Shown here in pieces: positions 19,059-27,532 of a stretch of DNA of 64,000 bases. The stretch covers positions 1 to 64,000 of the forward strand of contig NZ_AQQX01000007.1 of assembly GCF_000768315.1 (NCBI RefSeq), given 5' to 3'. Under the pieces are notes generated by a model. That model saw nothing but the letters and a program-made list of their open reading frames with translations. It searched no databases and was not told the DNA's origin. Position numbers and translations under genes: made by a program. The DNA comes from Pseudooceanicola atlanticus. GTDB taxonomy: Bacteria > Pseudomonadota > Alphaproteobacteria > Rhodobacterales > Rhodobacteraceae. How positions within the stretch are numbered: the stretch's first letter is position 1; every line of letters starts with the position of its first letter.

Positions 19059-19898
19059 TTGCCGCGATCCCTGCGAATAGCCTTGTTGTTGGCGCCCTCG
19101 GGCCTGCTGATGTGCGTCTTCCTGTACGGTCTGATCCGACTGATCGGATCGTCCCTTGTGACCGACGGGCAGATCGACCTGTCCTATTACGAGGCGATCT
19201 TCAGCCGGGCCGATTACGTCGCCATGCTGGGCCGGACCCTGCGCATCGCGGCGATGACCACATTCTTCTGCCTGCTGCTGGGCTTTCCGACGGCCTATTA
19301 CGTGGCGCGCTATCGCGGGAACCGGAACTTCCTGCTGCTGATGATCATCTTCCCCTGGCTCGTGTCGATCGTGGTGCGCAGCTATGGCTGGGTGGTGATC
19401 CTGGGCCCGCGCGGCCTGATCAACGGATTCCTGACCTGGACCGGGCTGATCGAACGACCGGCCAAGCTGATGTACAATGATTTCGGGGTGATCCTCGGGC
19501 TGGTGCATGTGCTGCTGCCCTTCATGATCATCGCAATCCTGTCGGTGCTGATGCAGATCCCTCGCAACCTGGAAGAGGCGTCGATGAGCCTGGGCGGGCG
19601 GCCCTCCTACAGTTTCCGCACGGTGCTGTTGCCGTTGTCGCTGCCCGGCGTGCTGACCGGTATCACGCTGGTCTACCTGATGGCGACGGGGGCGATCGTG
19701 ACGCCGCTGCTGCTGGGCGGGCTGGGTGACACGATGCTGGGCACCGAGATCTTCCAGGAGGTCATGCATTTCTTCGATTATCCCAAGGCCGCGGCGCTGG
19801 CCACGGTGCTTCTGATCACCGCGCTGGCCGTCGTCCTGCCCATCCAGATCCTTGAACGCTGGGTCGCCCGGCGCCTGTCCGACGGAGGTTCGCAATGA
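19059..19898 (+). CDS. ABC transporter permease (PotB-like)
   Basis: Inner-membrane channel subunit, 279 residues with about six hydrophobic helices. The cytoplasmic EAA-type loop reads NLEEASMSLGGRPSYSFRTVLLPLSLPG near residue 170, for docking the ATPase. The start is TTG at 19059, with GGAG (19049-19052) upstream; no ATG fits. It overlaps the second permease by four bases (ATGA). It is paralogous to the permease at 24093-24929, which has an EEASRVLGAGRWQTFRTIVFPLSLPG loop. Confidence 0.88.
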   Translation: MPRSLRIALLLAPSGLLMCVFLYGLIRLIGSSLVTDGQIDLSYYEAIFSRADYVAMLGRTLRIAAMTTFFCLLLGFPTAYYVARYRGNRNFLLLMIIFPWLVSIVVRSYGWVVILGPRGLINGFLTWTGLIERPAKLMYNDFGVILGLVHVLLPFMIIAILSVLMQIPRNLEEASMSLGGRPSYSFRTVLLPLSLPGVLTGITLVYLMATGAIVTPLLLGGLGDTMLGTEIFQEVMHFFDYPKAAALATVLLITALAVVLPIQILERWVARRLSDGGSQ

Positions 19899-20671
19899 CC
19901 ACCCGTGCCATCGCCATTGCGGTGCTTCTTTTCCTGCCCCTGCCCATCGTCATTGTGGTGCTGTCGTCCTTCACCTCGGCCGGGTACCTGTCCTTTCCGA
20001 TCAAGGGCGTCTCGCTGCGCTGGTATGCGGAATTCCTTGGCTCGGCCGACTGGCTGAAGGTGCTGGGCACCTCCGCGTTGCTGGCCCTGATCGGGGCGCT
20101 GGTCAGCACGGCGGCCTCTTTCGCTGCCGCCTGGGCCGTGGTCCGCCACGAGATGCGGTTCGGCACGACCTACGAGACGATCCTGCTGACCCCGCTGATC
20201 TTTCCCCATGCGGCCATCGGGGTGATCATGATCGTGACGTTGTCGGGCCTTGGCTGGCTGGGCACGTTCACCGGGCTGATCCTGGTGCATTGCATCCTGA
20301 CGATCCCCTATGCCTACCGCCCCGTCGTCGCCGCCCTGCGCAAGGCCGATCCGGCACTGGAGGAAGCGGCGGCAAGCCTTGGGGCTCGTCCCTGGCGGAC
20401 CTTCTGGCTGGTGTCGCTGCCGGCGGTGCGGCCGGGTCTGGTGACCTCGCTCCTGTTCAGTTTCATCATCTCCTTCGACGAGGTGACCGTGACGATGTTC
20501 CTGGTCGGCCCCTTCGTGATGACGCTGCCGGTGCAGGTCTTTTCCGAAGTGCTGGAAAGCGCCAGCCCGATCATCGCGGCCGTCTCTGCGGCGCTGGTCC
20601 TGTTCACCTCGCTGATGGTCTTCGTGCTCGACAAGGTCATCGGCATCCAGTTCTTCGTGGAGCGTGACTGA
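19895..20671 (+). CDS. ABC transporter permease (PotC-like)
   Basis: Second channel subunit of importer 1, 258 residues with about six helices. The EAA loop is LEEAAASLGARPWRTFWLVSLP near residue 153, and the SFIISFDEVTVTMFLVGP segment near 192 is typical of PotC proteins. It overlaps the upstream permease (ATGA) and the downstream oxidoreductase (TGATG), so translation is coupled through all three genes. Confidence 0.9.
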   Translation: MTTRAIAIAVLLFLPLPIVIVVLSSFTSAGYLSFPIKGVSLRWYAEFLGSADWLKVLGTSALLALIGALVSTAASFAAAWAVVRHEMRFGTTYETILLTPLIFPHAAIGVIMIVTLSGLGWLGTFTGLILVHCILTIPYAYRPVVAALRKADPALEEAAASLGARPWRTFWLVSLPAVRPGLVTSLLFSFIISFDEVTVTMFLVGPFVMTLPVQVFSEVLESASPIIAAVSAALVLFTSLMVFVLDKVIGIQFFVERD

Positions 20672-21966
20672 TGAGCCTGATCCAGACCCCCTATTGGTGG
20701 GAAGAGGCCCCGCCGCGCAAGCTGGGCCACACGCCGCCCGCCCGGGCCGATGTCGTCATTGTCGGCGGCGGGTTCACCGGGCTGAACGCGGCCATCGCGC
20801 TGCGGCAGGCGGGGGCAGAGGTCGTCGTGCTGGAGGCCGAGGATTTCGGCCATGGCGCCAGCAGCCGCAATGCGGGCCACGTGTCGAGCGGCGTGAACCT
20901 GGGCAAGACGGCCTCGTCCTCGAATGTCCGTTCGCCGCTGGAACAGAGCCTGCCCGAGGGTGTGTTCGACCAGTTGAAGACCGAGGCGGCGGCGTCCTTC
21001 GATTTCGTCGAGGCGCGCACGGCAGAGCTGTCGCGCGATGCGAAATACCGCCGGTCGGGGCGCGTGGTCTGTGCGACGCTGCCGGGGCATTTCGAGGCGA
21101 TGAAGGGCAAGGCGGCCAAGATGCGGCGCGACGGCGTGCAGCTGTATGACCGTGACCAGCAACGCCGGGTGATCGGGTCGGACCTCTATCACGGGGCCAT
21201 GACCATCGACCGTGCGGGGCAGTTGCATCCGGGGCGTTACGTGCAGGGCCTTGTCGACATGGCCGAGGCGCGCGGCGCGGTGCTGTGCGACAATATCCGC
21301 GTGACCGGTATCGAACGGCAGGGGACCGAATGGCAGGTCAGGGCCGGCGATGTGGCGATCCGCTGCGACAAGGTGCTGATCGCGACGAACGGCTATTCCG
21401 ACGGGCTGAACCCCTGGGTGCGGCGGCGGGTGATCCCGGCGGCAAGCTATATCGTCGTGACCGAGGAACTGCCCGAAGGCATGATCGACACGCTGCTGCC
21501 CGAGGGGCGGACAGCCGTCGACAGCCGCCGCCTGCTGAGCTATTTCCGGCCCACGCCGGACCGCAAACGCATCCTCTTCGGCGGGCGCGCCAGCCTGCGC
21601 ATCCGCGATGCGTCAGAGCTGGCGACAGAGCTGGCCGCCAGGCTTCACGCCGTTTTTCCCGAAACCAGCGGCATCCCGATCCGCTATGCTTGGTCCGGTC
21701 AGATCGCCTTTACCTTCGACCTGCTGCCGCATCTGGGCGAACGCGAGGGCATCGTCTATGCGCTTGGCTGCAACGGGTCGGGCGTGGCGATGCAAAGCTA
21801 CCTGGGCCATATGGCGGGGCAGGCGATGGCGGGGGGCGAAAGATCGGCCTTCTGGAACCTCGGCTTCCCGACCATGCCGTTTTACCGCGAAAAGGCGTGG
21901 TTCCTGCCGATGATGACCGGCTGGTACAAGCTGCGCGACCAGATCGAGCGGGTCACCGGGCGCTAG
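20671..21966 (+). CDS. FAD-dependent oxidoreductase (PuuB-like, DAO family)
   Basis: A flavoenzyme resembling gamma-glutamylputrescine oxidase, expected to oxidise an amine or amino acid imported by the adjacent transporter. The 431-residue protein opens with PYWWEEAPP, has the FAD motif VVIVGGGFTGLNAA (GxGxxG) near residue 27, the GASSRNAGHVSSG segment near 66, and the C-terminal GCNGSGVAMQSYLG FAD contact near 370. It ends in CTAG, shared with the convergent aminotransferase. The oxidoreductase plus aminotransferase pair resembles a putrescine or diamine catabolic set; the substrate is unproven. Confidence 0.85.
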   Translation: MSLIQTPYWWEEAPPRKLGHTPPARADVVIVGGGFTGLNAAIALRQAGAEVVVLEAEDFGHGASSRNAGHVSSGVNLGKTASSSNVRSPLEQSLPEGVFDQLKTEAAASFDFVEARTAELSRDAKYRRSGRVVCATLPGHFEAMKGKAAKMRRDGVQLYDRDQQRRVIGSDLYHGAMTIDRAGQLHPGRYVQGLVDMAEARGAVLCDNIRVTGIERQGTEWQVRAGDVAIRCDKVLIATNGYSDGLNPWVRRRVIPAASYIVVTEELPEGMIDTLLPEGRTAVDSRRLLSYFRPTPDRKRILFGGRASLRIRDASELATELAARLHAVFPETSGIPIRYAWSGQIAFTFDLLPHLGEREGIVYALGCNGSGVAMQSYLGHMAGQAMAGGERSAFWNLGFPTMPFYREKAWFLPMMTGWYKLRDQIERVTGR

Positions 21967-23288
21967 GCGTCCAGTGCCCGGTCGATGGCGGCGCTCAGCC
22001 GGTCGGCCAGCATGCCGATTTCGTCTTCGGAAATGATGTAGGGCGGGGCGAGCAGCACGTGATCGCCTGCCTTGCCATCCGCCGTGCCGCCCATCGGGTA
22101 GCAGACCAGCCCTTCCTCCATCGCCGCAGTCTTGACCTTGGCATGCAGTTTGCGCGCCGGGTCGAAGGGGGTTTTCGTGTCGCGATCCGCCACCAGTTCC
22201 ACGCTGCGGAACAGGCCGCGGCCGCGGATGTCGCCGATATGGGGGTGCTGGCCCAGCCGGTCGGTGAGTGCCGCCTGCAGCGCCTCGCCCGCCGGGATGA
22301 CCCGCCCGAGGACGTCGTCGTCGATCAGCCGGCCCATCACTGCATTGGCGGCGGCCGCGGCGACCGGGTGGCCGATATAGGTATGGCCGTGCTGGAACGC
22401 GCCGCTGGCGTTGACGATGGTCTGGTAGAGGGCTTCGGTGCACAGGACAGCGCCAATTGGCTGGTAGCCTGCGCCCAGCCCCTTGGCGATGGTGACGATA
22501 TCGGGGGTGATCCCCTCGGCTTCGAAGGCGAAGAAGGTGCCGCAGCGGCCCGAACCACACATGACCTCGTCCAGGATCAGCAGGATCCCGTATTGGTCGC
22601 AGATCTCGCGGATGCGTCTGAAATAGCCTTGCGCCGCCGGCACCGACCCGAGGGTCGCGCCGACGACGGTTTCGGCGACGAAGGCCAGCACCGTTTCGGG
22701 GCCGAGGGCGAGGATCTGCGCCTCGAGCGTGTCGGCGGCGCGGCGGCCGTATTCGGCCTCGCTCTCGCCGTTGTCCTGCCCGCGATAGGCGTAGCAGGGC
22801 GGGATATGCCAGGTTTCTGGCAGCAGCGGCGCGAAAGGTGCGCGGCGTGCGGCGTTGCCGCCGGTCGCGAGCGCGCCGAGCGTGTTGCCATGATAGCTTT
22901 GATCCCGCGCGATGATGCGGCGGCGGTCGGGCTGTCCGCTGTCGATGGCCCACTGCCGGGCCAGTTTCAGTGCGGCCTCGACGGATTCACTGCCGCCGGA
23001 GGTGAGGTAGACGCGGCCGAACCCCTCGGGCGCTTGGGCGATCAGCTTTTCCGCCAGCGCCTCGGCGGGGGCGGAGGTAAAGAAGCCGGTATGGGCGAAG
23101 GGCAGGGCGTCGATCTGGGCGTGAACCGCGGCCTTCACCGTGTCGTCGGAATGGCCAAGGCAGGACACCGCCGCGCCGCCACTGCCATCGAGGTATCGCT
23201 TGCCGTCCGCCCCGATCAGGAAGCAGCCCTCCCCGCCGGTGGCGAGGAGGGGCGGGGAGAGGGGCGCGCGGTGAAACAGGTGGGTCAT
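21963..23288 (-). CDS. class III (PLP-dependent) aminotransferase
   Basis: An omega-amino-acid:pyruvate/2-oxoglutarate-type transaminase of 441 residues. PLP features are GGSESVEAALKLAR near 98, SYHGNT near 131, the Asp of LILDEVMCGSGRCG (Asp240) and the Schiff-base Lys269 in TIAKGLGAGYQP. ATG at 23288 was preferred to an in-frame TTG two codons upstream. It is the terminal gene of the importer-2 operon, just after the permease at 23291. Its stop overlaps the convergent flavoenzyme stop. Substrate probably an amine or omega-amino acid. Confidence 0.88.
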   Translation of the reverse strand: MTHLFHRAPLSPPLLATGGEGCFLIGADGKRYLDGSGGAAVSCLGHSDDTVKAAVHAQIDALPFAHTGFFTSAPAEALAEKLIAQAPEGFGRVYLTSGGSESVEAALKLARQWAIDSGQPDRRRIIARDQSYHGNTLGALATGGNAARRAPFAPLLPETWHIPPCYAYRGQDNGESEAEYGRRAADTLEAQILALGPETVLAFVAETVVGATLGSVPAAQGYFRRIREICDQYGILLILDEVMCGSGRCGTFFAFEAEGITPDIVTIAKGLGAGYQPIGAVLCTEALYQTIVNASGAFQHGHTYIGHPVAAAAANAVMGRLIDDDVLGRVIPAGEALQAALTDRLGQHPHIGDIRGRGLFRSVELVADRDTKTPFDPARKLHAKVKTAAMEEGLVCYPMGGTADGKAGDHVLLAPPYIISEDEIGMLADRLSAAIDRALDA

Positions 23289-23290
23289 GG

Positions 23291-24088
23291 TCAACTCGAC
23301 TGACGTTGCACGAAGAAGCTAAGCCCGGCGACCCGTTCCAGCAACAGGATTGCGAGGAAGGTGATGACCACCGACAGGGTCGAGATCGCGGCAAGAACGG
23401 GAGAGGCGTCGTCCTGGATGAAGGTGAAGATCTGCACCGGCAGCGTCGTGATGTCGGGGCCGATCAGGAACATGGTCACCGTCACCTCGTCGAACGAAAT
23501 GATCCCGGTGAACAGCAGCGATGTCAGGATGCCGGACCGGCAGATCGGCAGGATGATGTCCCACAGCGCGCGCAGTTCCGACGCGCCCATGACCTCGGCC
23601 GCGCGGATCAGGTCCGGATCGACGGATTTCAGGGCCACGTGGATGGGCCGGTAGGAGAACGGGATCGTCACCATCAGATGTGCCAGGATGATCGCGATCG
23701 GTGTGCCGACGATGCCCATGCCGGCCATCAGCGCCACCGCCGCAACCCCCATGGAGGCATGGGGGAAGAAGAGCGGAGAGAAGATCGCCAGTTCCAGCCA
23801 GCCCGAGATCCTAGGCGCGTAGCGCAGGGTGAAATAGGCGGCGAGAAAGCTGATCGCGGTGATCAGCGTGGCCACCACGGCGGCGATCCAGAGCGAGGTC
23901 AGCACCGCTCGGCCCCATCTGGGATCGGTGAAGGCGTCCACGTACCAGCGCAGAGACCAGCTTTCCGGTGGGAACTGGATGTAACCGGTTCCGTTGAAGG
24001 ACGCGCCGAAGACGATGAAGATCGGGGCCGGCAGCAGCAACAGCAGCACGATGCCGATTGTCTTCATGAGGGGGGTCATCTTGGCCAT
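23291..24088 (-). CDS. ABC transporter permease (PotC-like)
   Basis: Inner-membrane subunit of importer 2, 265 residues with about six helices. It has an EAA-like loop (LIRAAEVMGASELRALWDIILP near residue 158) and TGIISFDEVTVTMFLIGP near 200, matching the paralogue at 19895-20671. Four bases separate it from the upstream permease, and two bases separate its stop from the aminotransferase start. Confidence 0.9.
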   Translation of the reverse strand: MAKMTPLMKTIGIVLLLLLPAPIFIVFGASFNGTGYIQFPPESWSLRWYVDAFTDPRWGRAVLTSLWIAAVVATLITAISFLAAYFTLRYAPRISGWLELAIFSPLFFPHASMGVAAVALMAGMGIVGTPIAIILAHLMVTIPFSYRPIHVALKSVDPDLIRAAEVMGASELRALWDIILPICRSGILTSLLFTGIISFDEVTVTMFLIGPDITTLPVQIFTFIQDDASPVLAAISTLSVVITFLAILLLERVAGLSFFVQRQSS

Positions 24089-24092
24089 GGGG

Positions 24093-24929
24093 TTACTCCT
24101 GCCCGCGCAGGGCGCGGCGTTCGATGAATTTGAGGAGGACGAGGGACACGAAGCTGAGCGACAGCAGGCAGATCGACCAGGCGGCGGCCTTGGACATGTT
24201 GAAGGTCGCCATGACCTCCTGGTAGATCTGCGAGCCCACGAATTTCTCGGTGATCCCGCCCAGCAGAAGCGGCGTGACGATGGCGCCGATGCAGGCCAGG
24301 TAGATCACCATTAGAGAGGTGAAGACCCCGGGCAGCGAGAGAGGGAAGACGATGGTCCGGAAGGTCTGCCAGCGACCGGCGCCGAGGACGCGGGACGCCT
24401 CTTCCAGGTTTTCCTCGATCGACAAGAGTGACGCCAGGATCGAGATCACCGCGAAGGGGATCAGTACATGAGTCAGACCGATGATGATACCCGTGTCGTT
24501 GAACATCAGCTTGAGCGGCGTGTCGATCACGCCGACCCAGCCGAGGAAGGCATTCACGAACCCCTTGGGGCCCAGCAGGATGATCCAGCCATAGGTCCGC
24601 ACCACGAGGCTGACGAGCCAGGGCACCAGCACCACGATCAGCAGCATGTTGCGGTGCTTTTCCGACCGCCAGAGCAGCAGGGAGATCGGATAAGCCAATA
24701 GCACCGCCAGCAGCGCCACGATGATCGAGGTCAGGACGGTGCGGTAGAAGACGACGTGGTAGTCGGGCCGTGCGAGGATCTGTTCGAAATATTTCAGGGA
24801 AAACCCGCCGCGATCCACGAAAGCGTTGGAAAACAGCAGGATGACGGAGGTGAAGAAGAGCCCCAGCACGATCAGCGCGGGCAGCAGCATCAACCCCTTG
24901 GCGAGGGTGGGTCTTTCGCCGGTGTTCAT
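24093..24929 (-). CDS. ABC transporter permease (PotB-like)
   Basis: Inner-membrane subunit of importer 2, 278 residues with about six helices and the EAA-like loop NLEEASRVLGAGRWQTFRTI near residue 170. The start overlaps the ATPase stop by four bases. It is paralogous to 19059-19898, including the SLVVRTYGWIILLGPKGFVNAFL segment that matches SIVVRSYGWVVILGPRG there. Confidence 0.9.
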   Translation of the reverse strand: MNTGERPTLAKGLMLLPALIVLGLFFTSVILLFSNAFVDRGGFSLKYFEQILARPDYHVVFYRTVLTSIIVALLAVLLAYPISLLLWRSEKHRNMLLIVVLVPWLVSLVVRTYGWIILLGPKGFVNAFLGWVGVIDTPLKLMFNDTGIIIGLTHVLIPFAVISILASLLSIEENLEEASRVLGAGRWQTFRTIVFPLSLPGVFTSLMVIYLACIGAIVTPLLLGGITEKFVGSQIYQEVMATFNMSKAAAWSICLLSLSFVSLVLLKFIERRALRGQE

Positions 24930-26089
24930 GCGTGATCTCCGAAGGCGGTGGCCAGGTCGGCGGTGAGCGGCGCGAAGACGCGCGCGGCGTCGGCGGGAAA
25001 GCCGATGCGGACCGTGGCGCCGGGCGTCACGCGGCCAGTAACGGGGCCAAGCGCGTCGGTCATCTGGATGGAGGTCATCCGCGTGCCCTGTGCGTCGAGC
25101 GTGATGCGGGTCAGCGGGCCGATGACCAGCGTGTCGATCACCTGTGCCTGCGCCGTGACGATGCCGGGAGCGGGGGCCGTGTCGCCGAGCATGGTGATCT
25201 TTTCGGGGCGCAGGCAGATGGTGACGTTGTCGCCGGCTGCGGGGCTGGGCCCGCGCGCCACGCCGGGGGGGAGTTCGAACGTGCCGGCGCCGGTTTCCAC
25301 GGCCAGCGTCTGCCCTGCCGAGCGGACCCGGCCGGGCAGTTCGTTCACCTCTCCGATGAACTTGGACACGAACAGGTTCTGGGGGTCGGAATAGATTTCC
25401 TGCGGGGTGCCGACCTGCTGGACGTGGCCGTTGCTCATCACCACGATCCGGTCGGAGATCATCGTCGCCTCTTCCTGGTCGTGGGTGACGAAGACGAAGG
25501 TGGTGCGCAGTTGTTTCTGGATGTCCTTCAGCGCGAACTGCAATTGCTTGCGCAATTGCAGGTCAAGCGCCGAAAGCGGTTCGTCAAGCAGCAGGATCGA
25601 GGGTTCCAGCACCAGAGACCGGGCCAGCGCGACCCGCTGTTTCTGGCCGCCCGACAGCTGCGCGATGCGCCGGTCGCCCAGGCCGTCCAGCCCGACAAGC
25701 TGGATGAACTTGGCCACCCGCGCCTGGGTTTCGGCCTGTGACGTGCCGCGCAGCTTGAGCCCGTAGGCGATGTTCTCGGCCACCGAGAAATGCGGGAAGA
25801 GGGCGAGGTTCTGGAACACCATCCCGATGGGACGTTTCTGCGTGGGCACCTGCGTCATGGTGCGACCGTCGATCTGGATGCTGCCCCGGGTCGGTGCGAT
25901 GAAGCCCGCGATCAGGCGCAGCAGGGTGGTCTTGCCGCAGCCCGACGGTCCGAGAAGCGTCAGGAAGCTGCCGGCCGGGATCGAAAGCGATACCTCGGAC
26001 AGCACTTCGGCATCACCGTAAGATTTCGAAACGGAAGAGATGTCGATGCTGCCGAAGGCGGCATTCGGGGTCGGGGTCTGTCGTGTCAT
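24926..26089 (-). CDS. ABC transporter ATP-binding protein (spermidine/putrescine type)
   Basis: ATPase of importer 2, 387 residues, with Walker A GPSGCGKTT, FQNLALFPHFS, signature LSGGQKQRVALARS and Walker B LLLDEPLSALD, then a TOBE-like C-terminal domain from about residue 270. It is a paralogue of 16749-17858. In this operon the order is binding protein-ATPase-permeases-aminotransferase, so the ATPase has moved relative to importer 1. Substrate inferred as for its operon. Confidence 0.9.
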   Translation of the reverse strand: MTRQTPTPNAAFGSIDISSVSKSYGDAEVLSEVSLSIPAGSFLTLLGPSGCGKTTLLRLIAGFIAPTRGSIQIDGRTMTQVPTQKRPIGMVFQNLALFPHFSVAENIAYGLKLRGTSQAETQARVAKFIQLVGLDGLGDRRIAQLSGGQKQRVALARSLVLEPSILLLDEPLSALDLQLRKQLQFALKDIQKQLRTTFVFVTHDQEEATMISDRIVVMSNGHVQQVGTPQEIYSDPQNLFVSKFIGEVNELPGRVRSAGQTLAVETGAGTFELPPGVARGPSPAAGDNVTICLRPEKITMLGDTAPAPGIVTAQAQVIDTLVIGPLTRITLDAQGTRMTSIQMTDALGPVTGRVTPGATVRIGFPADAARVFAPLTADLATAFGDHA

Positions 26090-26117
26090 GAGGTTCTCGG
26101 TGTTCCGTGGGGCAAAA

Positions 26118-26140
26118 CTGGCCGGAACATGTCCGGCCAG
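26118..26140 (-). terminator. intra-operon hairpin after binding-protein gene
   Basis: CTGGCCGGA (26118-26126) pairs with TCCGGCCAG (26132-26140). Read on the minus strand it is followed directly by TTTTG, an intrinsic-terminator form. It lies in the 78-base gap between the binding protein and the ATPase, so it most likely attenuates the distal genes. Confidence 0.75.
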
Positions 26141-26167
26141 GTCCTGAAGGGCGTGTCGGAGGGTGGG

Positions 26168-27205
26168 TCAGTTCCCGACCTGGGACATCATCTGCTCGAC
26201 CATGTTGATGCGGTCTTCGTGGTTGTCCCAGACGGTCTTCCAGTCGGGGATGTACATCTTCTTCATCAGCTCTTCGCGGGTGGTGCCGAGGGTATCGAGG
26301 TATTCCTGCGGCAATTGCGCGGTGTTGTTGGTCGGGATGCCGCCACCGTGCACCGAAACCGAGACCTGGCTTTCGGCGGAGGCGAGGTAGTTCATGTATT
26401 TCGCCGTTTCCTCGCGGTTCCCGGACCCTTTGGGCGACACGACCGCGTAGGCCAGCATCAAACCGCCTTCTTCGGGGATGGCGATCTTGATGTTGTCCTG
26501 CCCCTCGTTCTGAAGCTGCCAGACGCGGGTGGAATAGAAGGGCACGGCCGTGACCTCTCCGGTGCCGAGCAGCGTGTTCATATGCGCCAGCGAGGTGTAG
26601 GTGGTCAGGGAATTCGAGATCAGCCCCTTCAGGATGTCGACGCCGGGTTCGATATTGGCGGCATCGCCGCCTGCCGCATGGGCATACATCGTCAGGTCAT
26701 AGGCGGCGGCGTAGACGGGCCGGGTGATCGCCAGCTTGCCCTTCCATTTGGGGTCGGCAAGACTTTTCCAGCTCTTGAAGTCCTCGGCGTCGGCCAGGTC
26801 TTCGTTGTAGACGATGCCGTAATAGGAAAAGTAGGTCGGGATGCCGACGATCAGGCCTTCGTCGTTGCGGATCACGACCTCGGGCGGCAGGTTCTTCACC
26901 TCGGGGATTTCCTCGTCCGTGAAGCCCTGAAGCAGGTCTGTGCCCGACAGGCCGACGCCTTCGAAGAAGGTCACCGTGACGGCGTTGTATTGCGAGGCAG
27001 TCGGCGAGCGGACGGCACCGGCCGTGTTGGGCACTTCGGTCACGCGGGCATCGACGCCGGTCTTTTCCATGAAGGGCTTCTGGACGTATTCCTCGAGCTT
27101 CCTCGCGCCGCCGCCGCCCCAGGTGGCGTGGATCACCTCAGCCGTGGCGGTCGTGGCGAATGTTGCGGCCAATCCGAACGCCGCTGCTGTGATGTAAGTG
27201 TTCAT
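26168..27205 (-). CDS. ABC transporter substrate-binding protein (PotD-like)
   Basis: Periplasmic receptor of importer 2, 345 residues, with a Sec-type signal (AAAFGLAATFATTATA) cleaved near residue 22. Mature features are IHATWGGGG, PTYFSYYGIVYNEDLA, WKSLADPKWKGKLAITRPVYA and VPFYSTRVWQLQNEG. It is paralogous to 17894-18952. ATG at 27205 was chosen because GGGGAG lies just upstream and a clean signal peptide starts there. It leads its operon and is followed by a terminator-like hairpin. Confidence 0.88.
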   Translation of the reverse strand: MNTYITAAAFGLAATFATTATAEVIHATWGGGGARKLEEYVQKPFMEKTGVDARVTEVPNTAGAVRSPTASQYNAVTVTFFEGVGLSGTDLLQGFTDEEIPEVKNLPPEVVIRNDEGLIVGIPTYFSYYGIVYNEDLADAEDFKSWKSLADPKWKGKLAITRPVYAAAYDLTMYAHAAGGDAANIEPGVDILKGLISNSLTTYTSLAHMNTLLGTGEVTAVPFYSTRVWQLQNEGQDNIKIAIPEEGGLMLAYAVVSPKGSGNREETAKYMNYLASAESQVSVSVHGGGIPTNNTAQLPQEYLDTLGTTREELMKKMYIPDWKTVWDNHEDRINMVEQMMSQVGN

Positions 27206-27532
27206 TTCGCTCCCCATTGATTGCGGTCGGACATCTGCCGAGCCTTGGTATCGCTTCACTGTGCGAGGGGTTCAGCGGCCCTGTAAAATTCAATAGTCGG
27301 GTCATTTTATAATCCAGGGTTATGTATCCGCGCTGGTGGGGCGCTGCCGGAAATCCGTGTCCCTGCATTCTGCGGCGCAGCAAGAAGGCATGCGTTTCGA
27401 CCCGCAATATCGGGTGTTTGCGGTGGGCTGACAGATAACCTGCCGGAATGGCATGGCGTCCGCTTTGCATTATTCGGCGCGGTCCGAACCGAATACCGTT
27501 CCCGGAATGCGAAACGAAAACGGGATTTTGGA
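27206..27532. promoter_or_regulatory. divergent promoter region, importer 2 / ThDP enzyme
   Basis: This 327-base AT-richer gap separates divergent operons. It contains ATAAT-CCAGG-GTTAT (27309-27323), a LysR-like dyad about 105 bases upstream of the importer-2 receptor gene, and a TAAAATTC word near 27284 that recurs in the 32312-32461 gap. I see no convincing gene in it. Confidence 0.45.
27309..27323. promoter_or_regulatory. LysR-like dyad, ATAA-N7-TTAT
   Basis: ATAATCCAGGGTTAT has ATAA/TTAT arms and matches ATAACCAGAAGTTAT (16543-16557) at both ends and at internal C and G positions. Both copies lie upstream of paralogous importer operons. Operator function is inferred. Confidence 0.4.

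Noticed and set aside
21285-23303. 672-residue frame across the flavoenzyme and aminotransferase
   Set aside because: Runs out of frame through the 3' end of one gene and antisense through the other; typical GC-rich shadow.
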